Below, in pieces: positions 55,568 through 64,000 of a stretch of DNA of 64,000 nt; position 1 is the first letter of the stretch, and each line of letters begins with the position of its first letter. A program made the position numbers and the translations under genes. This stretch comes from Homoserinimonas sedimenticola. Its GTDB lineage: Bacteria > Actinomycetota > Actinomycetes > Actinomycetales > Microbacteriaceae. Where the stretch lies: assembly GCF_026094475.1 (NCBI RefSeq), contig NZ_JAPELL010000001.1, forward strand, positions 1,202,326-1,266,325, in the 5' to 3' direction. Below the pieces are notes generated by a model. It ran no database searches. It was not told the origin of the DNA and saw only the letters and a list, made by a program, of their open reading frames with translations.

Positions 55568-55942
55568 CTATCGAGCCTTCTTCTTGCCGGCGACCGTGCG
55601 CTTCGGGCCCTTGCGGGTGCGAGCATTGGTCTTCGTGCGCTGACCGTGGACGGGCAGGCCGCGGCGGTGGCGGATGCCCTGGTAGCTACCGATCTCGACC
55701 TTGCGGCGAATGTCGGCCGCGACCTCACGACGGAGGTCACCCTCGACCTTGTAGTTGCCCTCGATGTAGTCACGAAGGGCGACCAGCTGGTCGTCGGTGA
55801 GGTCCTTGACGCGGATGTTGACGTCGATGCCGGTGGCTGCGAGAGCCTGGAGTGACTTGGTGCGTCCGACACCGTAGATGTAGGTGAGTGCGACTTCAAC
55901 GCGCTTGTCGCGCGGAATGTCGACGCCTGCTAGACGAGCCAT
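55568..55942 (-). CDS. rpsM: 30S ribosomal protein S13
   Basis: Head protein contacting the P-site tRNA. The 124-residue protein starts [21 protein letters not shown] (cut short here) and ends in a Lys/Arg-rich GKKKAR tail. ATG at 55942 with AGGAG upstream. Confidence 0.98.
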   Translation of the reverse strand: MARLAGVDIPRDKRVEVALTYIYGVGRTKSLQALAATGIDVNIRVKDLTDDQLVALRDYIEGNYKVEGDLRREVAADIRRKVEIGSYQGIRHRRGLPVHGQRTKTNARTRKGPKRTVAGKKKAR

Positions 55943-56067
55943 GGTGGCTTCTCCTGTGTGCTGAGTGGAGGTCTGGATCAGCACCGGTGCACCGGCCTCC
56001 TACCGATGGTGTCCCCGCCTGGGCGGTTCTGGTGCTGCTCTTATGTCGTATTCAGTTGTGGGATTTG

Positions 56068-56094
56068 CTGGTCTCGACAGGCTCGACCGGCGGA
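56068..56094. repeat. Degenerate repeat sequence in the rpmJ-rpsM gap
   Basis: GCTGGTCTCGACAGGCTCGACCGG followed by CGG resembles one half of the GGTTGAGTAGG/CGTATCGAAACC repeat at 55032-55114. It is imperfect, and the likeness may be chance. Confidence 0.35.
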
Positions 56095-56100
56095 TTGCTG

Positions 56101-56217
56101 TCAGCCCTGACGCTGCTTGTGGCGCGGGTTGGACTTGCAGATGACCATCACGTTGCCGTGGCGGCGGATGACCTTGCAGTGGTCACAGATGGGCTTGACG
56201 CTGGGGTTGACCTTCAT
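56101..56217 (-). CDS. rpmJ: 50S ribosomal protein L36
   Basis: 38-residue zinc-binding large-subunit protein. The translation has CDHC (C11 and C14), a third cysteine C27 and H33, the CX2C-X12-C-X5-H zinc ligands of the zinc-containing form, and an Arg/Lys-rich rest. ATG at 56217 with AAGGAA upstream. Between infA and rpsM as expected. Confidence 0.96.
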   Translation of the reverse strand: MKVNPSVKPICDHCKVIRRHGNVMVICKSNPRHKQRQG

Positions 56218-56307
56218 GATGTTTCCTTGATCTCGCTGTCTTCGTACCCGCGGGATGCCGTGGGCCGTTACTTTCCAGCAGGACGCCGCTCAGGGCATCC
56301 GTTGTCA

Positions 56308-56529
56308 CTACTTGTAGCGGTAGACGATCCGGCCGCGGGTCAGGTCGTAGGGGCTCAGCTCCACGATCACGCGGTCCTCCGGGAGGATGCGGATGTAGTG
56401 CTGGCGCATCTTGCCCGAGATGTGGGCGAGCACCTTGTGACCGTTGGTGAGCTCAACGCGAAACATCGCGTTGGGCAGAGCCTCGATCACAGAGCCCTCG
56501 ATTTCGATGACACCGTCTTTTTTGGCCAT
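56308..56529 (-). CDS. infA: Translation initiation factor IF-1
   Basis: OB-fold factor that binds the ribosomal A site during initiation. The 73-residue protein has [20 protein letters not shown] and [19 protein letters not shown] in parts and ends [16 protein letters not shown] at 56529 with AAGAGG upstream. Confidence 0.98.
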   Translation of the reverse strand: MAKKDGVIEIEGSVIEALPNAMFRVELTNGHKVLAHISGKMRQHYIRILPEDRVIVELSPYDLTRGRIVYRYK

Positions 56530-56639
56530 AGCCTCTTCGTCGCTAAAAGTATTGATTGCTGGTCGTGCGGATTGCGGTGTCACGCTGCGGAGGACGCAAC
56601 GACAGGCACGCAAAAGCGGCCCACAGACACCAAGGGTCT

Positions 56640-56669
56640 ATCCTAGGTCATTCCCGGGCGTTTCGCCAA
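56640..56669 (-). promoter_or_regulatory. Predicted promoter of the infA-rpmJ-rpsM-rpsK-rpoA-rplQ unit
   Basis: Minus strand TTGGCG-N18-TAGGAT. Directly past the -10, the 15 bases at 56624-56638 match those at the rplM promoter in sequence and spacing. The map stop lies about 70 bases upstream, so the unit can also be read from the spc operon. Confidence 0.6.
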
Positions 56670-56737
56670 GTCCGCGCTATACTTGCGCGCCGGATCGGGC
56701 GGTCGAGCCGGGATGCCGCGGCTTCAGGAGTAGAAGG

Positions 56738-57562
56738 CTACGGGATGGGCACGGGGGTGACGCCGAGCGGCTTCAGTGCCGCCGCTCCCCCGTCGTGCGC
56801 CGTCGTCACCCAGATGCCTTCGGCATGCACGACCACCGAGTGCTCCCAGTGTGCCGCATCCGTGCCGTCCTCCGTGGAGATCGTCCACTCATCGTCATGC
56901 ACGAAGGTGTCGATGCCGCCGAGAGTCACCATGGGCTCGATCGCGACGCACAGGCCCGGCTTCACCGCGGGCCCCTTGTCACGAACCGCATAGTTGAAGA
57001 CGGTCGGCGCCTCGTGCATCGACCGACCGATGCCATGGCCCACGTAATCCTCGAGGATGCCGAAGGTGCCCTGCGAGTCGATGTAATCCTCGATCGCGGC
57101 CCCCACCTCATTGAGGTGCTTCGCCCTGGCTAGGGCGGCGATACCGTGCCAAAGCGAGCGCTCCGTGACATCCGAGAGCCTTTGCCGCTCGGCGACAAGC
57201 TCGGGCCTGGCCGGGTCAGGGATGACAACTGTGATTGCCGAATCACCATTCCAGCCGTCGAGGAGCGCCCCGCAGTCGATCGAGACGATATCGCCGGCCT
57301 CCAGCACGCGTCCCGTGGGGATCCCGTGAACGACCTCGTCGTTGACGGACGAGCAGATGGTGTGGCGGTAGCCGGGCACGAGGGCGAAGTTGGGTTCGCC
57401 GCCGCCCTGCCGAATGACCGACTCTGCGATCTGGTCAAGCTCAAGGGTCGTGATCCCCGGCGCGATGCTCTCACGGACGGCATCCAGCGCCCGCGCCGTG
57501 AGAATCCCGGGGGCAAGCATGCCCTTCAGATCCTTGGGCGACTTATAGATGTTCTTGCGCAC
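56738..57562 (-). CDS. map: Methionine aminopeptidase
   Basis: Removes the initiator methionine. The 274-residue type I enzyme has the metal ligands in DCGALLDGWNGD (two Asp), VGHGIGRSMHE (His) and AIEPMVT (Glu) and a last Glu near WEHSVVV-type region. The GTG at 57562 gives the family N terminus (RKNIYKSPKDL) 4 bases after adk; a start within adk is less likely. No ribosome site is evident, so coupling to adk is probable. Confidence 0.94.
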   Translation of the reverse strand: MRKNIYKSPKDLKGMLAPGILTARALDAVRESIAPGITTLELDQIAESVIRQGGGEPNFALVPGYRHTICSSVNDEVVHGIPTGRVLEAGDIVSIDCGALLDGWNGDSAITVVIPDPARPELVAERQRLSDVTERSLWHGIAALARAKHLNEVGAAIEDYIDSQGTFGILEDYVGHGIGRSMHEAPTVFNYAVRDKGPAVKPGLCVAIEPMVTLGGIDTFVHDDEWTISTEDGTDAAHWEHSVVVHAEGIWVTTAHDGGAAALKPLGVTPVPIP

Positions 57563-57566
57563 GACG

Positions 57567-58160
57567 CTATTGGACGGCGACGGGACGGATGCCGCGTGCG
57601 GCGAGCCCATCAAAGATGCGCTCCGTCACGGCATCCATCTCACCGAGGCCGTCGACCTCGACGAGTAGCTGACGCTCGCTGTAGACGTCGATCAAGGGAC
57701 GCGTCTCACGCGCGTAGACCTCCTGGCGGTGGCGGATCGACTCCTCCGAGTCGTCGGCGCGGCCCTGCTCGAGTGCACGCTTGCGCAGGCGGGCGACGAC
57801 TTCATCCTGGTCGGCGACGAGCTGGATCACCGCATCGAGCGCCTGGCCCTTGCCCTCGAGGAGCTGGTCGAGGTAGGCGACCTGGTCGAGCGTACGCGGG
57901 TAACCGTCGAGCAGGAAGCCATCACGGGCGTCCTCCTCATCGATGCGACTCGCGACGAGCGCGTTCGTGAGCGAGTCGGGCACGTAGTCTCCCGAGTCGA
58001 CGATAGCCTTGACCTCCACACCGAGGGGGGTCTGCCGGGCAATGTTGTCACGGAAGATGTCACCCGTGGAGATGGCGGGGATGCCGAAGCGGGCGGTGAT
58101 GCGGGCGGCTTGCGTGCCCTTGCCGGCCCCGGGTGGGCCGACAATCAGAAGACGAGTCAT
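57567..58160 (-). CDS. adk: Adenylate kinase
   Basis: Interconverts ATP plus AMP and two ADP. The 197-residue, short-lid form has the P-loop [10 protein letters not shown] (about 7-16), the AMP-binding region [12 protein letters not shown] and the DGYPRT motif. Start overlaps the secY stop (ATGA), and map follows. Confidence 0.97.
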   Translation of the reverse strand: MTRLLIVGPPGAGKGTQAARITARFGIPAISTGDIFRDNIARQTPLGVEVKAIVDSGDYVPDSLTNALVASRIDEEDARDGFLLDGYPRTLDQVAYLDQLLEGKGQALDAVIQLVADQDEVVARLRKRALEQGRADDSEESIRHRQEVYARETRPLIDVYSERQLLVEVDGLGEMDAVTERIFDGLAARGIRPVAVQ

Positions 58161-59479
58161 CGAAGCAGTCCTTCATAGTGGCGCTGCTGCAGCTGGGAGT
58201 CGATCTGCTTGACCGTCTCGAGGCCGACCCCGACGATGATCAGGATGCTGGCGCCACCGAACGGGAAGTTCTGGTTGGCCCCTACAGTTGCGAGCGCGAT
58301 GAGCGGGATGAGGGCGACAAGGCCCAGATAGAGGGAACCGGGGAGGGTGACCCGGGTGAGCACATAGTCGAGGTACTCGGCAGTGGGACGGCCCGCCCGG
58401 ATCCCGGGAATGAAGCCGCCGTACTTCTTCATGTTGTCGGCAACCTCTTCCGGGTTGAAGGTGATCGCGACGTAGAAGTAGGTGAAACCGATGATCAGGA
58501 AGAAGTAGATCGCCATGTACAGCGGGTTATCGCCCGACGTCAGGTTGTCGTTGATCCACTGAACCCATGGTGCGGGCAGTTCGCCCGTCGCCGGCTGATT
58601 GAACTGCGCGATCAGGGCCGGCAGGTAGAGAAGCGACGAGGCGAAGATGACGGGGATGACGCCCGCCATGTTGACCTTGATCGGGATGTAGGTGTTGTTT
58701 CCGCCGTAGGTGCGGCGGCCGACCATCCGCTTGGCGTACTGCACGGGGACACGACGCTGGGACTGCTCGACGAAGACGACGGCGCCCATGATCAGGATGC
58801 CGACGGCGATCACCATGAGGAAGGTCTCGAAATTGCGCGCGACGGCGATGCCCCAGAGCGCCGCCGGGAAGGTCGCGGCGATGGAAACGAAGATGAGCAG
58901 CGACATACCGTTGCCGATGCCGCGCTCGGTGATGAGCTCACCCATCCACATGATGAGGCCGGTACCGGCCGTCATGGTGATGACCATGAGCAGGATCGCG
59001 TACCATGCCTCATTCGTGATGAGGGCCTGGCACTCGGCTGCGCCGGTCGCGCCGAAGAGCGTGCCGCTACGCGCGACCGTGATGAGCGTCGTCGACTGGA
59101 GCACGCCGAGCGCGATCGTGAGATAGCGCGTGTACTGCGTCAGGGTCGACTGACCCGACTGGCCCTCCTTGTGGAGCGCCTCGAAGTGCGGGATGACGAC
59201 GCGGAGCAGCTGCACGATGATCGACGCCGTGATGTACGGCATGATGCCGAGCGCGAAGACCGAGAGTTGGAGGAGTGCGCCACCGCTGAAGAGGTTGACG
59301 AGCTCGTAGAGACCGGCGGGGCCGGTGTTGGCTGCAAGGCAGCTCTGCACGTTCGCGTAGTCGACGAACGGCGATGGGATGAAGGATCCCAGCCGGAAGA
59401 GCGCAACGATGCCGAGCGTGAAGGCGATCTTCCGCCGCAGGTCAGGCGTGCGGAAAATGCGCGCGATAGCTCTGAACAC
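58157..59479 (-). CDS. secY: Preprotein translocase subunit SecY
   Basis: Channel subunit of SecYEG. The 440-residue protein has ten transmembrane helices, [15 protein letters not shown] (TM2), and the cytosolic loops [15 protein letters not shown] and [21 protein letters not shown] at 59479 with GGAGG upstream. Downstream genes adk and map follow; a hairpin lies in the gap to rplO. Confidence 0.97.
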   Translation of the reverse strand: MFRAIARIFRTPDLRRKIAFTLGIVALFRLGSFIPSPFVDYANVQSCLAANTGPAGLYELVNLFSGGALLQLSVFALGIMPYITASIIVQLLRVVIPHFEALHKEGQSGQSTLTQYTRYLTIALGVLQSTTLITVARSGTLFGATGAAECQALITNEAWYAILLMVITMTAGTGLIMWMGELITERGIGNGMSLLIFVSIAATFPAALWGIAVARNFETFLMVIAVGILIMGAVVFVEQSQRRVPVQYAKRMVGRRTYGGNNTYIPIKVNMAGVIPVIFASSLLYLPALIAQFNQPATGELPAPWVQWINDNLTSGDNPLYMAIYFFLIIGFTYFYVAITFNPEEVADNMKKYGGFIPGIRAGRPTAEYLDYVLTRVTLPGSLYLGLVALIPLIALATVGANQNFPFGGASILIIVGVGLETVKQIDSQLQQRHYEGLLR

Positions 59480-59515
59480 GAAGCCTCCAGGGTTGTGCTT
59501 AGGGGGAGCCGGATC

Positions 59516-59540
59516 GGGTGGCCCCGCGCAGGGGCCACCC
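59516..59540 (-). other. Strong hairpin between rplO and secY
   Basis: GGGTGGCCCC-GCGCA-GGGGCCACCC is a perfect ten-base stem. The minus strand after it is GATCCGG with no T-tract, so mRNA processing or partial attenuation is more likely than a full terminator. Confidence 0.5.
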
Positions 59541-59547
59541 GAATCGA

Positions 59548-60246
59548 CTACTTGACGGAGCCGCCCGCTGCGACGATCTTCGCCTCGGCCGAGCCGGAGA
59601 CCTTGTCCACTGCAACGTTCAGCTTAACCGCAATGTCACCCTGCCCGAGAACCTTGACCTTCTCGTTCTTGCGAACGGCACCCTTGGCGACGAGGTCGCT
59701 GACGGTGACGTCTCCACCCTGCGGGTAGAGCTCCGCGAGCTTCTCCAGGTTCACAACCTGGTACTCGACGCGGAAGGGGTTCTTGAAACCGCGCAGCTTG
59801 GGAGCGCGCATGATGCTGTTCAGGTTTCCACCCTCGAGACCGACGCGGACCTGGTAGCGGGCCTTGGTGCCCTTGGTGCCGCGACCGGCGGTCTTACCCT
59901 TGGAGCCCTCACCGCGCCCGACGCGCGTCTTGGCGGTCTTCGAGCCCGGGGCGGGACGAAGGTGGTGCACCTTGAGCACCTGGGGACGCGACTCCTCAGC
60001 AGCAGCCTTCTCAGCAGCCTTGGCGGGAGCCTTCTTGGCGGGCGCCTTGTCTGCAGCCGCCTTGGCCGGAGCCTTGTCGCCTGCGGCCTTGGCCGGAGCC
60101 TTCTTGGCCGGAGCCTTCTCCGCGGGCGCCTTGTCGGCCGCGGCCTTGGCGGGAGCCTTCGCGGCGGCCTTCTTGGGGGCGGCCTTCTCGGCGGCCGGAG
60201 CCTTGGTCGAATCCGCCTTGGCGGTCGACTTCTTCTCTTCAGCCAT
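59548..60246 (-). CDS. rplO: 50S ribosomal protein L15 with Lys/Ala-rich N-terminal extension
   Basis: Large-subunit protein. Residues about 88-232 are the usual L15 ([46 protein letters not shown]). Residues 1-87 form a repeated Ala/Lys/Pro tail (units like APAKAA and DKAPAKKAP), like histone-type tails. Starts one base inside the rpmD stop. Confidence 0.96.
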   Translation of the reverse strand: MAEEKKSTAKADSTKAPAAEKAAPKKAAAKAPAKAAADKAPAEKAPAKKAPAKAAGDKAPAKAAADKAPAKKAPAKAAEKAAAEESRPQVLKVHHLRPAPGSKTAKTRVGRGEGSKGKTAGRGTKGTKARYQVRVGLEGGNLNSIMRAPKLRGFKNPFRVEYQVVNLEKLAELYPQGGDVTVSDLVAKGAVRKNEKVKVLGQGDIAVKLNVAVDKVSGSAEAKIVAAGGSVK

Positions 60247-60428
60247 TAGTCAATCTCCTCGACCTTCACCAGGTGAGCGACCTTGCGGACGTATCCGCGG
60301 TTCTGCGCATTGTCCTCGCGGACGACGGTGTCGTTAATCCGCTTGAGGCCAAGGCTGCGAAGCGTGTCGCGCTGGTCCTGCTTCTCGCTAATTTTGGACT
60401 TGATCTGGGTTACCTTGAGGCGAGCCAT
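60246..60428 (-). CDS. rpmD: 50S ribosomal protein L30
   Basis: 60-residue large-subunit protein with the family pattern [20 protein letters not shown] and [17 protein letters not shown] at 60428 overlaps the rpsE stop by one base, and its stop overlaps rplO. Confidence 0.97.
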   Translation of the reverse strand: MARLKVTQIKSKISEKQDQRDTLRSLGLKRINDTVVREDNAQNRGYVRKVAHLVKVEEID

Positions 60429-61147
60429 CAGGCACCTGCCTTTGCTGCCGTAGCCGCGGCCTTCGCCGTGGCTGCCTGGATGCGGAGGATCTGGTCAGGC
60501 ACGACGTCCTCGACCGCGAGGCCGCGGCGGGCTGCCACAGCGGCGGGCTCCTCGAGCTCCTTCAGCGCCGTGACGGTCGCGTGCACGATGTTGATCGTGT
60601 TCGACGAACCGAGCGACTTGCTGAGGACATCGTGGATGCCCGCGCACTCGAGCACCGCGCGGACGGGGCCGCCGGCGATAACACCGGTACCCGCGGCGGC
60701 GGGACGAAGGAGGACGACACCGGCGGCCGACTCACCCTGCACGGGGTGCGGGATCGAGTTGCCGACACGCGGGACGCGGAAGAAGTTCTTCTTCGCCTCC
60801 TCGACGCCCTTCGAGATCGCAGTGGGGACCTCGCGGGCCTTGCCGTAGCCGACGCCGACCAGTCCGTTACCGTCGCCGACGACGACGAGAGCGGTGAAGC
60901 TGAAGCGGCGACCACCCTTGACGACCTTCGAGACGCGGTTGATCGTCACGACGCGCTCCAGGAACTGGCTCTTGTCGGAGTCACGGCTCCCGCGCTGCTG
61001 GTTGGGGTTGCGCTCGCGACCGCCACGGCGGGCCTCGCGAGGCTCGTTCCTGGTGGACTCCGTGCCTGCGGCAGTCTCCACCGGCGCCTCGGCTACTTCA
61101 GCCACAGCCTGCTCCTTGTTCGTTGTTGCGCTGTTGTCAGTGCTCAC
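60428..61147 (-). CDS. rpsE: 30S ribosomal protein S5 with N- and C-terminal extensions
   Basis: Accuracy-related small-subunit protein. The core (about 60-215) has [31 protein letters not shown] and [14 protein letters not shown]. The first 55 residues are Ala/Glu/Arg-rich and the last 15 Ala/Lys-rich, both beyond E. coli S5. GTG start overlaps the rplR stop (GTGA). Confidence 0.96.
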   Translation of the reverse strand: MSTDNSATTNKEQAVAEVAEAPVETAAGTESTRNEPREARRGGRERNPNQQRGSRDSDKSQFLERVVTINRVSKVVKGGRRFSFTALVVVGDGNGLVGVGYGKAREVPTAISKGVEEAKKNFFRVPRVGNSIPHPVQGESAAGVVLLRPAAAGTGVIAGGPVRAVLECAGIHDVLSKSLGSSNTINIVHATVTALKELEEPAAVAARRGLAVEDVVPDQILRIQAATAKAAATAAKAGA

Positions 61148-61515
61148 AGGTTCAAACCACCCTCTCGAGCTCCCTCGGCGATCGCCGCCACGCGTCCCGC
61201 GTAACGGTTTCCGCCACGGTCAAATACGACGTCGGCGATGCCGGCCTGCTTGGCCCGCTCGGCGACGAGCTCGCCGACCTTGCGCGCCTTCGCCGTCTTG
61301 TCGCCGTCGAAGGTGCGCAGGTCCGACTCCATGGTCGACGCGGAAGCGACCGTGTGGCCCTTGCTGTCATCGACGACCTGGACGAAGACGTGGCGCGCGG
61401 AGCGCGTCACGACGAGACGGGGGCGCACCTCCGTGCCGACGATCTTCTTGCGAAGACGTGCGTGCCGGCGGCCCTTGGCGGCCGACTTGCTCTTGCCTCG
61501 TGTTCCGAGAGCCAT
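61144..61515 (-). CDS. rplR: 50S ribosomal protein L18
   Basis: 5S-rRNA-binding protein. 123 residues with [32 protein letters not shown] and the C-terminal [20 protein letters not shown]. Follows rplF by two bases. Confidence 0.97.
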   Translation of the reverse strand: MALGTRGKSKSAAKGRRHARLRKKIVGTEVRPRLVVTRSARHVFVQVVDDSKGHTVASASTMESDLRTFDGDKTAKARKVGELVAERAKQAGIADVVFDRGGNRYAGRVAAIAEGAREGGLNL

Positions 61516-61517
61516 GC

Positions 61518-62054
61518 TTACTTACCAGCCTTTCCGGCCTTGCGGCGGACGACCTCGCCCGCGTAGCGCACACCCTTGCCCTTGTAGGGCTCAGGCTTGC
61601 GAATCTTGCGAATGTTGGCGGCGACCTCACCGACCTGCTGCTTGTCGATGCCGGCCACTGTGACCTTGTTGTTGCCCTCGACCGCGAAGGTGATGCCAGC
61701 GGGCGGGTCAACCGTGACGGGGTGCGAGAAGCCGAGCGCGAACTCGAGCGAAGCGCCCTTCTGCGCAACGCGGTAACCCGTGCCGACGATCTCGAGGCCC
61801 TTGGAGTAGCCCTGCGTGACACCAATGATGTTGTTCGCGATGAGGGTGCGGGTCAGGCCGTGAAGCGAACGCGACTCGCGCTCGTCGTCGGGACGGGTCA
61901 CGACGACCTGGTTGTCCTCGACCTTGACCTCGATGGGGCTCGCCACGGTGAGCGCGAGCTCACCCTTGGGGCCCTTGACGGTGACGGCCGAGTTCTCGAC
62001 CGTGATGGTGACACCCGAGGGGATGTCGATGGGGAGACGTCCGATTCGTGACAT
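61518..62054 (-). CDS. rplF: 50S ribosomal protein L6
   Basis: Large-subunit protein near the sarcin-ricin loop. 178 residues starting [15 protein letters not shown] and ending with the [20 protein letters not shown] motif. Follows rpsH by six bases. Confidence 0.98.
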   Translation of the reverse strand: MSRIGRLPIDIPSGVTITVENSAVTVKGPKGELALTVASPIEVKVEDNQVVVTRPDDERESRSLHGLTRTLIANNIIGVTQGYSKGLEIVGTGYRVAQKGASLEFALGFSHPVTVDPPAGITFAVEGNNKVTVAGIDKQQVGEVAANIRKIRKPEPYKGKGVRYAGEVVRRKAGKAGK

Positions 62055-62060
62055 GACGGA

Positions 62061-62459
62061 TCACCACACGTAGGCGAGGACTTCCCCACCCACGCCCTTA
62101 CTTGTTGCCTGGCGGTCCGTGAGGAGGCCAGAGGAGGTCGACAGGATGGCCACACCGAGTCCGCCGTGGACGCGCGGGATCTCAGTGGACTTCGCGTATA
62201 CGCGGAGGCCGGGCTTCGAGACGCGCTTCACGCCCGCGATGGAGCGCTCGCGGTTCGGGCCGTACTTGAGGTCGAGCGTGAGCGTCTGTCCGACGCGCGC
62301 GTCCTCGACCTTCCACCCGCTGATGTAGCCCTCCTTCTGGAGGATCTCGGCGATGTGGGTCTTGAGCTTGCTGCTCGGCATCGACACGGAGTCGTGGTGA
62401 GCCGAGTTGGCGTTGCGCAGTCTGGTCAGCATGTCTGCGACCGGATCTGTCATTGTCAT
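62061..62459 (-). CDS. rpsH: 30S ribosomal protein S8
   Basis: 16S-rRNA-binding protein and, in E. coli, repressor of the spc operon. 132 residues with [26 protein letters not shown]-type [14 protein letters not shown] and the C-terminal [17 protein letters not shown]. The 99-base gap to rplE holds no rpsN. Confidence 0.98.
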   Translation of the reverse strand: MTMTDPVADMLTRLRNANSAHHDSVSMPSSKLKTHIAEILQKEGYISGWKVEDARVGQTLTLDLKYGPNRERSIAGVKRVSKPGLRVYAKSTEIPRVHGGLGVAILSTSSGLLTDRQATSKGVGGEVLAYVW

Positions 62460-62558
62460 GAGTTCTTATTCCTTGTCTCGGCCGGTTTCGACATCCGTTA
62501 CACGAATGCCGACCCTGCCGATCGATGCCCTCCGGCCCTGTGCCGGATGGCGGGGGTA

Positions 62559-63152
62559 TTACCGGGCGTTCGCCTCGTCGGACTTGAACGGGAACCCGAG
62601 GGCCTTGAGGAGGGCGCGGCCCTCATCGTCGTTCTTCGCCGTCGTGACGATCGTGATGTCGAAGCCGCGGACGCGGTCGATCTTGTCCTGGTCGATCTCG
62701 TGGAACATCGACTGCTCGTTGAGACCAAAGGTGTAGTTGCCGTGACCGTCGAACTGCTTGGGGCTCAGGCCACGGAAGTCACGAATACGCGGGAGCGCGA
62801 GCGTGACGAGACGGTCCATGAACTCCCACGCGCGGTCGCCACGAAGCGTGACATGTGCACCGATCGGCTGGCCCTCTCGCAGCTTGAACTGCGCGATGGA
62901 CTTGCGAGCGGCAGTCACCTGCGGCTTCTGGCCGGTGATCGCGACGAGGTCGCGCACGGCGCCCTCGATGACCTTGCTGTCACGCGCGGCCTCACCAACA
63001 CCCGTGTTCACGACGATCTTGACGAGACCCGGCACCTGGTGCGGGTTCGTGAATCCGAACTGCTCCTTGAGCTGCGCGGCGATCTCGTTGCGGTACTTCA
63101 GCTTGAGGCGCGGCTGGATTTTGCCAGTCGTCGCTGCTGCGGTGTCAGTCAT
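62559..63152 (-). CDS. rplE: 50S ribosomal protein L5
   Basis: Binds 5S rRNA and the P-site tRNA. 197 residues with [32 protein letters not shown] and [16 protein letters not shown]. Starts one base inside the rplX stop. Confidence 0.98.
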   Translation of the reverse strand: MTDTAAATTGKIQPRLKLKYRNEIAAQLKEQFGFTNPHQVPGLVKIVVNTGVGEAARDSKVIEGAVRDLVAITGQKPQVTAARKSIAQFKLREGQPIGAHVTLRGDRAWEFMDRLVTLALPRIRDFRGLSPKQFDGHGNYTFGLNEQSMFHEIDQDKIDRVRGFDITIVTTAKNDDEGRALLKALGFPFKSDEANAR

Positions 63153-63502
63153 TACAGGTCCTTACCTGACTTCTTGGCGTAGCGAACGCGAACGGTCTTG
63201 CCGTCGGCGTTCGTCTCCACACGGTGGCCGACGCGAGTCGGCTTCTTGGTTTCGGGGTCGACCAGGGCGACGTTCGAGATGTGAAGCGGAGCCTCGTGCG
63301 TCTCGATGCCGCCGGTCTTGGTGCCGCGCTGGGTCTGGCCGACGCGAACGTGCTTCGTGACGAGGTTCACGCCCTCGACGACGACACGGTTCTTCTCGAC
63401 GATGACCTCGAGCACGCGCCCCTGCTTGCCGCGGTCGCCGCCACGAGCCTGGGTGCGGCCGCTGATCACCTGGACGAGGTCGCCCTTCTTGATCTTCGCC
63501 AT
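63152..63502 (-). CDS. rplX: 50S ribosomal protein L24
   Basis: Assembly-initiating large-subunit protein. 116 residues with a KOW motif [20 protein letters not shown] and [12 protein letters not shown]. Two bases after rplN. Confidence 0.97.
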   Translation of the reverse strand: MAKIKKGDLVQVISGRTQARGGDRGKQGRVLEVIVEKNRVVVEGVNLVTKHVRVGQTQRGTKTGGIETHEAPLHISNVALVDPETKKPTRVGHRVETNADGKTVRVRYAKKSGKDL

Positions 63503-63504
63503 GA

Positions 63505-63873
63505 CTAAATAACCTCCGGGGCGAGCGAGACGATCTTCATGAACTTCTTGTCGCGAAGCTCACGGCCGACCGGCCCGAAGATGCGGGTACCACGCGGGTC
63601 CCCGTCAGCCTTCAGGATGACGGCGGCGTTCTCGTCGAACTTGATGTACGAGCCGTCGGGACGGCGCGTCTCCTTCTTGGTGCGAACGATGACTGCCTTG
63701 ACGACGTCACCCTTCTTCACGTTGCCGCCCGGGATCGCGTCCTTGACGGTCGCGACGATGACATCGCCGAGACCGGCGTAGCGGCGGCCCGAGCCGCCAA
63801 GCACGCGAATCGTGAGCAGCGTCTTGGCGCCGGTGTTGTCGGCAACCTTGACTCTAGATTCCTGCTGAAGCAT
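63505..63873 (-). CDS. rplN: 50S ribosomal protein L14
   Basis: Large-subunit protein at the subunit interface. 122 residues with [34 protein letters not shown] and [23 protein letters not shown] in parts. Confidence 0.98.
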   Translation of the reverse strand: MLQQESRVKVADNTGAKTLLTIRVLGGSGRRYAGLGDVIVATVKDAIPGGNVKKGDVVKAVIVRTKKETRRPDGSYIKFDENAAVILKADGDPRGTRIFGPVGRELRDKKFMKIVSLAPEVI

Positions 63874-63928
63874 GTTGTGTCCTCTTTCGAAGCAAGTTGG
63901 CTGTTATCTCGAAACCGAGATAGAGGAC

Positions 63929-64000
63929 CTACTTGGCCTTTTCCAAAATTTCAACGAGGCGCCAACGCTTCGAAGCGCTCAGCGGGCGCGTCTCGGCGAT
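63929..64000 (-). CDS. rpsQ: 30S ribosomal protein S17, C-terminal end (partial)
   Basis: The last 23 codons and the TAG stop read IAETRPLSASKRWRLVE then ILEKAK, the typical end of S17. The gene continues past the right edge. It precedes rplN in the spc/S10 order. Confidence 0.93.
   Translation of the reverse strand: MAETRPLSASKRWRLVEILEKAK

Overview
The window is a high-GC actinobacterial chromosome segment. The gene content (a LysG/LysE pair, the T6A block tsaE-tsaB-rimI-tsaD next to alr and acpS, a PspC-type stress module, CIRCE-controlled groES, alanine-rich tails on ribosomal proteins) fits the family Microbacteriaceae; this is inference from gene order and protein style, not from a database match. 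Nearly everything is ordinary chromosome. There is no prophage, insertion sequence, CRISPR array or rRNA gene in the window.

Layout. 1-13 kb: an LPVTG-anchored surface protein, the rplJ-rplL operon with its own promoter and a terminator-like leader hairpin, a zinc alcohol dehydrogenase, a small membrane-anchored protein, an OmpR-type two-component system, a YqaJ-like nuclease, an alpha/beta hydrolase and a DMT exporter (these three lie between two copies of a palindromic repeat), then the tRNA-Trp, secE, nusG, rplK, rplA block. 12-15 kb: an aspartate aminotransferase and the divergent lysG/lysE pair. 15-24.4 kb: an amino-acid/amino-sugar locus arranged around a ROK repressor: leftward gluABCD-type ABC importer, L-asparaginase, CutC and ROK sugar kinase; rightward ROK repressor, SDR dehydrogenase and a NagB-like deaminase. 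24.5-28.3 kb: a LiaRS/PspC-like envelope-stress module. 28.3-37.8 kb: guaB, a branched-chain amino-acid ABC transporter (livHMGF) with two convergent substrate-binding lipoproteins, and rarD. 37.9-49 kb: groES, a methyltransferase, two small DUF4190-like membrane proteins, the tsa/alr/acpS/glmS run, coaA and glmM. 49-64 kb: rplM-rpsI, truA, an acyltransferase-3/SGNH protein, then the alpha and spc ribosomal operons running leftward from the end of rpsQ at the right edge to rplQ.

How the genes work together. Translation and protein export dominate (16 intact ribosomal protein genes plus a partial rpsQ in the right-hand clusters and at rplM-rpsI, four more on the left, and infA, rpoA, secY, secE, nusG, map, adk). 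glmS and glmM feed UDP-GlcNAc and so cell-wall synthesis, alr provides D-alanine, acpS and coaA serve acyl-carrier and CoA supply, and the NagB-like enzyme would run opposite to GlmS. The most interesting candidate for an undescribed system is the ROK-centred 15.4-24.4 kb locus, which combines an amino-acid importer, an asparaginase, a sugar kinase and a NagB-like enzyme with a changed active-site position, and so looks suited to an amino-acid/sugar conjugate. Other points worth attention are a branched-chain permease with a secreted domain fused to its N terminus, the palindromic repeats, and a 15-base sequence shared immediately downstream of the rplM and infA promoters.
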